From Butyrivibrio hungatei DSM 14810 (GTDB lineage Bacteria > Bacillota > Clostridia > Lachnospirales > Lachnospiraceae), in contig NZ_FRDH01000007.1 of NCBI RefSeq assembly GCF_900143205.1, positions 16,683 through 80,682 of the forward strand: DNA of 64,000 nt, written 5' to 3'. Position 1 is the stretch's first letter. Every line of letters starts with the position of its first letter. A program made the position numbers and the translations under genes. The notes beneath the pieces were generated by a model. It searched no databases. It had not been told where the DNA came from and saw only the letters and a program-made list of their open reading frames with translations. Positions 36,581 through 44,207 of this stretch are shown one piece after another.

Positions 36581-36750
36581 GGCATTCCTTTTCGTGTTTT
36601 TAGCTCGAATGGGCATGCCATTTTTTATTAATCTGTATTTTTTCTACATGCCTTTTTCTCAAAAGACTCGCTAAAAGCATGCCTTGTTCAAGCTAAAACT
36701 CCAAAATTGGCATGCCAAACAAATTGTTGTAAATCAAAAGGCATGCCCAA
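36581..36750. repeat. CATG array 3: six words, spacing 31/33
   Basis: Words begin at 36583 (degenerate, GGCATTCC), 36614, 36647, 36678, 36711 and 36742, with spacings 31, 33, 31, 33 and 31. The best words are GGGCATGCCA, TGGCATGCCA and AGGCATGCCC. It occupies the 484-bp convergent gap at 36413-36896. The rest of that gap holds only the terminator at 36834 and AT-rich sequence without a gene; three other CATGs at 36500-36540 do not fit the spacing. Confidence 0.75.
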
Positions 36751-36833
36751 CCTCAAAATCGCACATGTAAATTGCACAACCTCCTCATACCCCGACCAGA
36801 ACAAAACGCCCAAACTACATCCCCCCAAAAAAC

Positions 36834-36864
36834 AAAAGCCCCCTTCGCACAAAGCAAAGAGGGC
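36834..36864 (-). terminator. Terminator after 69-residue gene
   Basis: On the minus strand GCCCTCTT pairs with GAAGGGGGC (one G-T pair), followed by TTTTGTTTTTT. It is a clear intrinsic terminator about 35 bases after the stop. Confidence 0.8.
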
Positions 36865-36896
36865 ATACAATACAAATATAAACTTACCAAGAAGTC

Positions 36897-37106
36897 TCAC
36901 TTTCCCATAGAAGCTATAAGAGCATCGATCTCTGCCTGGCTGAGCATCTTGCCAGGATCACCGCCAGAAGGTGCTGCCGGAGCTGCTCCACCTGCAGGAG
37001 GAACATTCGCAGGAGAAAAACCGCCACCTCCACCTGCCTGAGATGACTTTCCCATGATGCTCGCTAATAAAGCTTGCTGTTCAGCACTAAGTCCATTTGA
37101 ATCCAT
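36897..37106 (-). CDS. Small protein with FliM/FliN-like EIDALI motif
   Basis: A 69-residue protein. The N-terminus (LSAEQQALLASIMGK) and C-terminus (MLSQAEIDALIASMGK) flank a Gly/Ala/Pro-rich flexible linker. The C-terminal LSQAEIDALI closely matches the peptide at the N-terminus of flagellar switch proteins FliM, FliY and FliN (LSQ.EIDALL), which binds CheY-P or CheC. An upstream in-frame extension lacks a ribosome site, while ATG 37106 has AAGGTG. No flagellar genes are near. It may be a stand-alone docking peptide, or the match may be chance. Confidence 0.65.
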   Translation of the reverse strand: MDSNGLSAEQQALLASIMGKSSQAGGGGGFSPANVPPAGGAAPAAPSGGDPGKMLSQAEIDALIASMGK

Positions 37107-37165
37107 AAGCAATGCACCTTTCTTGTGCAATCCTGTGAAAAAGGACAATACACATAGTTCCATAC

Positions 37166-37180
37166 TTACAATTATTGTAA
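37166..37180. promoter_or_regulatory. 15-bp palindrome, possible operator
   Basis: TTACAAT-T-ATTGTAA is a perfect 7+1+7 palindrome about 60 bp upstream of the 69-residue gene and just after nth. It is in the place expected for an operator; no matching regulator is identified. Confidence 0.3.
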
Positions 37181-37223
37181 ATAGTGAGGTTAGATACGTC
37201 AACTAACCTTTTTATAAACAAAT

Positions 37224-37859
37224 TTATAAATTTTTCCCATATTTGCAAATGTCCTTAAGGCAACACTTTTCGCAGTCAGGTCTCCTGGCGACGCACACAG
37301 CTCTTCCATGAGTAACAAATCTGTGACATAGCGCATTCCCCTCTTCTGGAGGAATGATCTTCCAAAGCTCTTTTTCCACCTTGGCTGGATCCTTGATATT
37401 ATCAACAAGTCCGATCAGATTGCTAAGCCTGATGCAATGAGTATCTGTAACGATAGCAGGCTTACCATACACATCTCCCAAAACAAGGTTGGCACTCTTT
37501 CTTCCAACTCCAGGAAGAGCCAGCAGTTCCTCCATATTGTCTGGTACATTTCCGCCATATTTCTCATGAATGATCTTCATACAGGCTGATATATCTCTTG
37601 CCTTGGAATTGCCAAGACCACATGGGCGCACGATCCTCTCTATATCAGCCACATCAGCTTTTGCCAGAGCCTCAACAGTTGGAAACTCTTTATATAAAAG
37701 AGGTGTTATCATATCAACTCTGGCATCAGTACATTGAGCTGCCAGTCTCACGCTTACAAGAAGCTGCCAGGCCTTGTCATAAGCCAGTGTACACACTGCA
37801 TCAGGGTATTCTTTTTTCAATCTCTCTATTACTTCCAGTGCCAGTTTTTTCTTTGTCAT
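37224..37859 (-). CDS. nth: Endonuclease III
   Basis: A base-excision repair glycosylase and AP lyase acting on oxidised pyrimidines. The 211-residue protein has the helix-hairpin-helix LLALPGVGRKSANLVLG, with catalytic Lys and the later Asp in VTDTHC. The C-terminal iron-sulfur loop is C-X6-C-X2-C-X5-C (CVARRPDCEKC...C). The frame extends 13 codons upstream, but ATG 37859 has an AAGGA site. Confidence 0.97.
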   Translation of the reverse strand: MTKKKLALEVIERLKKEYPDAVCTLAYDKAWQLLVSVRLAAQCTDARVDMITPLLYKEFPTVEALAKADVADIERIVRPCGLGNSKARDISACMKIIHEKYGGNVPDNMEELLALPGVGRKSANLVLGDVYGKPAIVTDTHCIRLSNLIGLVDNIKDPAKVEKELWKIIPPEEGNALCHRFVTHGRAVCVARRPDCEKCCLKDICKYGKNL

Positions 37860-38016
37860 AGACCATTCCTTATTTTGCAAAATATAGCAAATTTGCATAT
37901 GTTAAATTAGCATAACAATTCTTTCATTACTTTCCTCTTTATGCTATCATATTCCGAGCTAACGCTTTAAGGAATTTTGCAATTAATTTCATCAAAATTC
38001 CTATGGGAGGAGTAAC

Positions 38017-41000
38017 ATGATCAACTATTATAACGCTTTTATTTCTTACAAGCACGCTGATCTCGACAACAAAGTAGCCGCCGAGATCGTACGTGGTCTT
38101 GAGCATTATCACATTCCAAAGAAGATCCAGAAATCAACTGGTATCAAAAAGATTGACAGGATCTTCAGGGATAAGGATGAGCTTCCTATTACAAACGACC
38201 TTAATGACACTATTTCAGAAGCTCTAAAAAACGCTGATTATCTTATTGTCATCTGTTCAACCAATACCTGCAAATCAACCTGGGTAGAAAAAGAAATTGA
38301 GACCTTCCTGCAAAATCATACAATGAACCAGGTTCTTACTGTACTTGCAGATGGTGAGCCTTACGACGTTATTCCAAAAATGCTTTTAACCGGTAAAAGA
38401 AATGTCGTAGACGAAAATGGTGAGACAAAAACCATCGAAGTTCCATTAGAGCCCCTTTCCTGTGACTTCAGACTTCCGCTTAAAAAAGCAAGAGCAGAAG
38501 AACTTCCTCGTCTGGCTGCTGCTCTTATCGGCTGCTCATATGACGAACTTATGAACAGACATCGTCAGTACAAGATGCGCAGGATGACAGCCATCTTTGC
38601 AGGCGCAATGGCACTTACGATCGGTTTTTCGGGATATATGCTCTATAGCAGAACTTTGATCCACCAGAACTACATCGAGTCTCTGCGTAGCCAGTCCAGA
38701 TTCTTGGCAACCCAGTCCACGACTGTATTCAGTGACGCCAACAGAATCGACGCTATACATCTTGCACTTGCTGCTCTTCCAACAGAAGAAAACAGTGAAA
38801 TGCCTGTAACTCCTGAAGCTGTTAAGGCAATAACCAAGGCATCCTATGCCTACGTTTCACTTTCAGGATCAAGCATCAGTGCCAACTGGAACTACACAAT
38901 GCCTAACATCGTAAGATCCTTTAAGATCTCACGCGATGGAACTAAGCTGGCAGCGATAGATGATGCCTGTTGCATTACAGTCTGGGATACATCATCTCAC
39001 AAGCAGATACTTTCACTGAACTTTGACGATTATGATATTACCTATGAGTTTTTTAACTCTGATAAGATCTCAATATATTCAGACAAGGCATTCTATTTCT
39101 ATGACCTTAATTCAGGAGAACTTCTGTGGAAAAAAGACCTCCAGGAATCCTACGGTCCTTCCGTATTTAAATATACTGACAACTCACTCCTTCTTGCTTT
39201 CAAAAGCGGTGAATTAGTGGAGTGTTCTATAGATGACGGCTCAGAAATAAGCACTTCAACCTTTCTTGAGAACAGAGATATATTGGAATATGCTTCATCA
39301 CTGACTCTTTCTGATGACAAGACCAAACTGGCCTTTTCCATGAGTGCCCCAAAAGAAGAGAAATCAGATGAAGTCTTTAAAAACAATAATTACTATCTCT
39401 GTGTATATGATATGGAGACTAAAGAGCTAAAATCTGAACTCATAGGAGATTGTAGCCTGACAAGTATCACCTTCGATGGTAATAACAATATTTTCTTTGC
39501 CTGCCATACAGGTAGCTTTGGTGATGGAAGCACAAGATACAATTATTACACCTTTACTACCGATGACTTTTCTGAGATATATTGCTACTCCTCTGAAGAC
39601 CTTACTCAGAAATGGACTCAGGAATTTGTCTGTGATGATGTAGAATATGACAGCTCTTTCCTCCCACTTGCGAATGGCACAGTTCTCTATCACGCTGGTA
39701 ACGCTGGAAGCATCTATGACTGTGAAACCGGAGAAGTGATCGAAAATCATCATCTTACAGACTCTATCATTAATGCAAGTGATAACGACGGAGATGGCGT
39801 ACCTCTTTATGTTGTCCGCTCAGGTGCTACTGTAATGCCAACCACTTTGGGATCAGGTTCAAAGGGTGTAGCCTCAATAGACAGATTTACCGACAAGCTT
39901 GATGAAGTCCATGTAAATGGTGCTTACTACACTCATCAGACTTATAGCCACGATATTATCAGCTATGGTGTAAACGTCTGTGACGAAGACTGGACTAAAT
40001 TTACTAATTGTGAGGCTACTGATTCGCCTAGCTCTTCTCATTATTTAGATGATGATGTGCTGGCCCTTCTCTATGACAACGACGACGGAACAGATCTTGC
40101 CATATTGGATCCAAACGATAAGACCTACAAAACCACCATTACACTTAGCGACACCGTAGCCCCATACAGATTCAAGATATTAGGCACTTATAACAAGGTT
40201 CTTTATGTTGTATATAATGAGTACATTTCAGGAAACACTGCAGATTATCTTAAGTTAGTAAGTTATAACCTTGTGACCAAGGAAACAGAAGAAAAAGAGC
40301 TTACAGATAATTACACTCCAATGGATATCTGCTGTGGTCTTGTAGACAATAAGATAGCGTACTTTTTGACAGAAGATTACAAGTCATGTGGAATTTACTT
40401 ACTTGACCTTGATACAGGAAAAGAGGAAGTGATACCGATCGAGGGACTAGAACTAACTTACTGCAAATCGCTTCAGTTCTTTGATAACTCACACCTTGCT
40501 TATTTCATTGGCGATACTGACGACAAGAACTACATAATCGATCTTGAAAATAAAAAGAGCTTTGAAATAACTCTTCCTGAGGACTGGAGCGGAACTACAA
40601 GCATAGCTGTAACCAGCAAAGGGGACAAGATAGCATTTTCTAATGATGAAGTAATCATTGTTAAAAATATCGAAGGCGAGCTCCTTGGAGAAATAGACTG
40701 TGAACATGTACCACCACTTGGAATGACATTCTATGATGACCCAAACCAGGGCGAAACACTCCTCGTGGCGTACTCAAACGGATCCCTTGCAAGATATATG
40801 TCAAATGACTGTACTTATATAGCAACCAGTGATCTCTCAACCTACGCAAATGACTCATCTGAAGCAACTTTCAAGTTTGATCAGGAAAATGGTTGCCTCT
40901 ATGTAACAATGGATAAGCTCGTAGATATCATAGATCTAAATTCCTGGTATGAGACAACGGTTATAGAGGCTTGTCTTGGACACCACATTCCTACAGATAC

Positions 41001-41151
41001 CTTTATCACTTCGTCTTATTCTGATTCAAAGGAAAGATATATAGGATACTTCAAGCACTATACAACTGAGGACCTTATAAATAAGGCCCAGAATATTATT
41101 CAAGATACAGAAATGCCTGCAAACAAGAAAGCTATGTATGGTATAGGATAA
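38017..41151 (+). CDS. TIR domain - membrane helix - beta-propeller protein
   Basis: A 1044-residue protein. Residues 1-115 form a TIR domain (YNAFISYKHAD at the start). The CKSTWVEKEI segment places Glu93 where the catalytic Glu of TIR NADases, such as SARM1 in WVHKEI, is found. One membrane helix lies at about 191-210. The remaining 800 residues look like WD40/quinoprotein-type beta-propeller repeats, probably outside. It has a GGGAGGAG site and stands alone on the plus strand. Such proteins recur in Lachnospiraceae. The role could be signalling or phage defence; no defence neighbours are seen. Confidence 0.85.
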   Translation: MINYYNAFISYKHADLDNKVAAEIVRGLEHYHIPKKIQKSTGIKKIDRIFRDKDELPITNDLNDTISEALKNADYLIVICSTNTCKSTWVEKEIETFLQNHTMNQVLTVLADGEPYDVIPKMLLTGKRNVVDENGETKTIEVPLEPLSCDFRLPLKKARAEELPRLAAALIGCSYDELMNRHRQYKMRRMTAIFAGAMALTIGFSGYMLYSRTLIHQNYIESLRSQSRFLATQSTTVFSDANRIDAIHLALAALPTEENSEMPVTPEAVKAITKASYAYVSLSGSSISANWNYTMPNIVRSFKISRDGTKLAAIDDACCITVWDTSSHKQILSLNFDDYDITYEFFNSDKISIYSDKAFYFYDLNSGELLWKKDLQESYGPSVFKYTDNSLLLAFKSGELVECSIDDGSEISTSTFLENRDILEYASSLTLSDDKTKLAFSMSAPKEEKSDEVFKNNNYYLCVYDMETKELKSELIGDCSLTSITFDGNNNIFFACHTGSFGDGSTRYNYYTFTTDDFSEIYCYSSEDLTQKWTQEFVCDDVEYDSSFLPLANGTVLYHAGNAGSIYDCETGEVIENHHLTDSIINASDNDGDGVPLYVVRSGATVMPTTLGSGSKGVASIDRFTDKLDEVHVNGAYYTHQTYSHDIISYGVNVCDEDWTKFTNCEATDSPSSSHYLDDDVLALLYDNDDGTDLAILDPNDKTYKTTITLSDTVAPYRFKILGTYNKVLYVVYNEYISGNTADYLKLVSYNLVTKETEEKELTDNYTPMDICCGLVDNKIAYFLTEDYKSCGIYLLDLDTGKEEVIPIEGLELTYCKSLQFFDNSHLAYFIGDTDDKNYIIDLENKKSFEITLPEDWSGTTSIAVTSKGDKIAFSNDEVIIVKNIEGELLGEIDCEHVPPLGMTFYDDPNQGETLLVAYSNGSLARYMSNDCTYIATSDLSTYANDSSEATFKFDQENGCLYVTMDKLVDIIDLNSWYETTVIEACLGHHIPTDTFITSSYSDSKERYIGYFKHYTTEDLINKAQNIIQDTEMPANKKAMYGIG

Positions 41152-41171
41152 AATAAAATGTTAAACCAAAA

Positions 41172-41192
41172 GGGACGGCAAAAAGCCGTCCC
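41172..41192. terminator. Bidirectional terminator between TIR and DHH genes
   Basis: GGGACGGC and GCCGTCCC form an 8-bp stem around five A residues. T-rich runs follow on both strands, so it can end both convergent genes. It lies 20 bp after the TIR stop and 5 bp after the DHH stop. Confidence 0.85.
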
Positions 41193-41196
41193 TATA

Positions 41197-42708
41197 TTAT
41201 TTTTTACGAGTATAGAGCTGATCAAAAAGTCTTTCTTTGATGATATATATGTCATGAAGGTCGTCTTCGCGACATGCAATATAATCTCCGGGATTTCCCA
41301 GATAATATTTTTCCTCATCCCACATGGTAAAGATCTTCACAGTCTTTTTTATCTGAGAAGCAAATATCACAGAATGATCATCCCTTGGGATTATGGTCCT
41401 GGCATAAGCCAAAATCTGTTTCTTTTCACCGGAAGCACAATCCTTAATAGTCGGATTGTACTCAAGATCCACATCATACTCCTCATTGGCCAAAGAATAG
41501 CTTCTCTTAAGCTTCCTGGCATCAATAGGATATATCTCGCCTTCTATTCCTATCATCACATAAAGCTGATCATTAACTGTGATGTCTATGTCACCCTCAA
41601 GGGTTCTGATAGAAACCCTGGTATTCTCCGGGAAAATATCCGTAAGCTTGGCACAGCCTCTTTTACAAGGGATCTTAACATATCTGTCCATAGAGGATGT
41701 ATCAAGCAAAGTATTCCTTGCGATGATCACATCATAGCTATCAAAGTACTCTTCCATTCTGTGCTTTATGTACCATTCAGCGCCATCTTGAAAAGAGCCT
41801 TGGATCTGTGTTTGTTTGCCTGCCACCAACTCAGGCCTCATGTTGCCACCTGCTTTGTAGATATGTCCTCCGCCACCGCCAACACCTTCAGCAAGAAAGA
41901 ATGCAAGCTCGTTTGCATGCACTTCTTTTGCGCAGCTTCTGACTGAAAACTTGATCTCATCCTTTCCTACATAGTAGGCAAGGCACACGTCAACTCCTTC
42001 TGTTTCAAGGGAAAAATCGCTCATGACCCCTAAAATATTCGGGTCGCAGGGCTCAGATTCTATGATAAGATACTTCTTTTTGGCAAAAAACTCATATCCG
42101 AGTATGGCCTTTCCAGTGATCTTGAGCTCATCCAAAGACATATTGGAATTTCGCATCTTCACAATGAGACTTCTGTTTACCACAAGTTCATCCATCATAT
42201 CCCTGTCAAGAGGATGGGAAACCTCAGAAAACTTATTTGTATCACAGTATAATCCGTAATAAAGAGCTGTGGAAAGCTTCATATCGATCTCATAGCCCTC
42301 ATCCATAAGCATGTCCCACACTATGGTCGAAGCACTTCCTACACTGCTTCTGACTTCTGAAAGATCTGGAAGCTCCACAGTCTTTTGATGATGATCAATT
42401 ACTGCTATAGTCTGTGCCCTGGTCATAGTGACATTTCGCTGACCATATTGGCAGTCCACTGTCAGAAGAAGTTCCACCTCTTCATCAAAAGAAGGGGCAT
42501 ACTCAACAGGAATCTGAAGCTCATCCACCATAATCATCAGGTTACTCTTTTTTATCCTGTTATTTCCTCTGTAGATGAATCTAATATTTTTGCCTTGATC
42601 TTTAAAATACAAATACAGGCCATATCCCGAAGCAAGTGCATCTGCATCAGGGTTATCATGGCACTGGATCACAATATCATTAAACGCAAGTAAATCTCTT
42701 AACTTCAT
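41197..42708 (-). CDS. DHH-family phosphoesterase with extra C-terminal domain
   Basis: A 503-residue protein. The first 310 residues match NrnA/RecJ-like DHH phosphoesterases: CHDNPDADA, VDC, VIDHHQ, then DHHA1 with VGGGGGHIYKAGG. Such enzymes cleave nanoRNA or cyclic dinucleotides such as c-di-AMP. About 190 further residues follow, with TDIFPENTRVSIRT and KTVKIFTMWDEEKYY, not recognised. This is longer than NrnA (about 310), so a special substrate or regulation is possible. The kinase gene follows upstream by 18 bp. Confidence 0.88.
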   Translation of the reverse strand: MKLRDLLAFNDIVIQCHDNPDADALASGYGLYLYFKDQGKNIRFIYRGNNRIKKSNLMIMVDELQIPVEYAPSFDEEVELLLTVDCQYGQRNVTMTRAQTIAVIDHHQKTVELPDLSEVRSSVGSASTIVWDMLMDEGYEIDMKLSTALYYGLYCDTNKFSEVSHPLDRDMMDELVVNRSLIVKMRNSNMSLDELKITGKAILGYEFFAKKKYLIIESEPCDPNILGVMSDFSLETEGVDVCLAYYVGKDEIKFSVRSCAKEVHANELAFFLAEGVGGGGGHIYKAGGNMRPELVAGKQTQIQGSFQDGAEWYIKHRMEEYFDSYDVIIARNTLLDTSSMDRYVKIPCKRGCAKLTDIFPENTRVSIRTLEGDIDITVNDQLYVMIGIEGEIYPIDARKLKRSYSLANEEYDVDLEYNPTIKDCASGEKKQILAYARTIIPRDDHSVIFASQIKKTVKIFTMWDEEKYYLGNPGDYIACREDDLHDIYIIKERLFDQLYTRKK

Positions 42709-42726
42709 AAACTATCTTTCTATAAA

Positions 42727-43473
42727 TCATTTTAGCTTATATTCACAGGTATCAGGGTCAATCAGGAGCTCAAGATCAGCTTTCCTTGTCTTAGTAAGGC
42801 AAAGTCTTACATTTGCCATATCGCTGAAATCCACAAACTCTTCTGCCTTCTGCCTAGTGTTGCCACTAGCCTCTTTCCTATCTATAAGTCTTTTCCTCAG
42901 AAGCTCTTCCTTGGCAGAAATTGAAATGGTATAATCAGCAAACTCTGATAGATTCCTAAATCCGTCAATATCAGCTAAAAGGTAATTTCCTTCCAAAAGT
43001 ACAATATCGCCATCAACTGTTATGGCATCCTCAATTGGATTATGAAGGAGCCTGTCATAGATCGGCCATTTGCAGCTCTTTTCCCTGCAGGCCTCCTGGA
43101 TCTTGCTCCTAAGTGCGTCACTGTCAAAGGTTACAGGTGCCCCCTTGATATCAACCATAGGAATCATCCTGCCATTCACGGTAGTCTTGTGTGTCAAAAG
43201 ATATTCCTGCCTCCTGTGAAAGCCATCCATACCTATGGCCTGTACCTTTTTGCCCGGAATTATCTCTTTTGATAATTCCTCCAAAAAGCTCACCAGCGTA
43301 CTCTTACCAGCTCCTGGAGGAGCAGCAAGCATCACCAGTATCCTCCTCTTTTTATCATCATGCATCTTGGAAAGCTCATGCAAAAGAGGGACAAAAATAT
43401 TGTCTATAGATTCCTGACTATAAGTAACTTCAATATCTATACCATTGATATTTGCCTTATATTCCATAAACAA
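42727..43473 (-). CDS. P-loop nucleoside/nucleotide kinase family protein
   Basis: A 248-residue kinase of the pantothenate/uridine kinase superfamily (YggC/FrcK-like). Walker A is AAPPGAGKST, the IGMDGFHRRQEYL segment supplies the catalytic Asp, and VLLEGNYLL plus the RKRLIDRK lid are visible. The TTG at 43473 has an AAGG site seven bases away and is favoured over the ATG two codons later, which would be 13 bases off. It probably phosphorylates a sugar or nucleoside; the substrate is not clear. It likely shares a transcript with the DHH gene. Confidence 0.85.
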   Translation of the reverse strand: MFMEYKANINGIDIEVTYSQESIDNIFVPLLHELSKMHDDKKRRILVMLAAPPGAGKSTLVSFLEELSKEIIPGKKVQAIGMDGFHRRQEYLLTHKTTVNGRMIPMVDIKGAPVTFDSDALRSKIQEACREKSCKWPIYDRLLHNPIEDAITVDGDIVLLEGNYLLADIDGFRNLSEFADYTISISAKEELLRKRLIDRKEASGNTRQKAEEFVDFSDMANVRLCLTKTRKADLELLIDPDTCEYKLK

Positions 43474-43530
43474 AAACTCGCCTTCATATTTTTAGTTCCT
43501 ACAATTTTATATGATTTTTCCTGTTAATGC

Positions 43531-43575
43531 AAAATCCTTGTACCATCCGGAATAGTCCGTAGATACAAGGATTTT
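43531..43575 (-). terminator. Terminator after GtrA-like gene
   Basis: AAAATCCTTGTA and TACAAGGATTTT pair over 12 bp, with a small CGGA/TCCG hairpin in the loop. T-rich flanks follow on both strands. A second hairpin, GCGGT-TGGG-ACCGC, lies just upstream at 43592. Confidence 0.75.
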
Positions 43576-43620
43576 TTGCCTAACAGCCTGCGGTTGGGAC
43601 CGCCAGCCTAAAGTTTATTT

Positions 43621-44178
43621 TTATGCCTCTTTTTTAGCTTCGCCTTCTGGGAAGATGATCTTGTTAACAAAGAAGAAGATCACCATACTTACGCCGCCGT
43701 TAAGGACTGTTGTACCGATATTGTAAACAAAGTCAGGTACAAACTGACCTGCTACAGCTACCCATACGCAGTTGATAGAGTTAACGATACATGTGATCAC
43801 ACAGAATGCAAGGAAGTACCACATAGCCTGATACCATACCTTACCCTTGCTGCGGAATACGAAGTTACGCTGAATAGGGAAGTTTACAACCTCACCAATA
43901 ACCATAGCTACCATGTATGCTGCAAAATAAGCAAGGCCGCCCTGAGCTGTATCATAGCCAAGAATGTTCCACTTAAAACCAACTCCAAATAAATTCACTG
44001 GAATGCCTGGCCATCCAAAAGCTCTGTCTCCAAGTCCTCTAAATGCATAAGGCAGGAACTGCAGGATAAGATATTTGAACACTGTGATCACGTTAGATAC
44101 GATCACAAAAAGTCCGCCTTCCCTGATCCACTGAGCTGCCTTTGGGTGTTTTTCTGTAAACTCATTCCACCACTTCAT
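43621..44178 (-). CDS. GtrA-like membrane protein
   Basis: A 185-residue protein with four hydrophobic helices and the family motif NFPIQRNFVFRSKG. GtrA proteins are thought to help move lipid-linked sugars across the membrane in glycan synthesis. The ATG at 44178 has GGAGG ten bases upstream; the earlier in-frame ATG lies before that site. It follows the GH3 gene by about 30 bp and is ended by a terminator. Confidence 0.85.
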   Translation of the reverse strand: MKWWNEFTEKHPKAAQWIREGGLFVIVSNVITVFKYLILQFLPYAFRGLGDRAFGWPGIPVNLFGVGFKWNILGYDTAQGGLAYFAAYMVAMVIGEVVNFPIQRNFVFRSKGKVWYQAMWYFLAFCVITCIVNSINCVWVAVAGQFVPDFVYNIGTTVLNGGVSMVIFFFVNKIIFPEGEAKKEA

Positions 44179-44207
44179 AATAATAAATCCTCCAATCAAA
44201 CATAAGC

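Noticed and set aside
18806..36750. CATG arrays as CRISPR arrays
   Set aside because: The repeated word is only about 8 bp and palindromic, spacing alternates, and there are no cas genes. True CRISPR repeats are over 20 bp and near identical.
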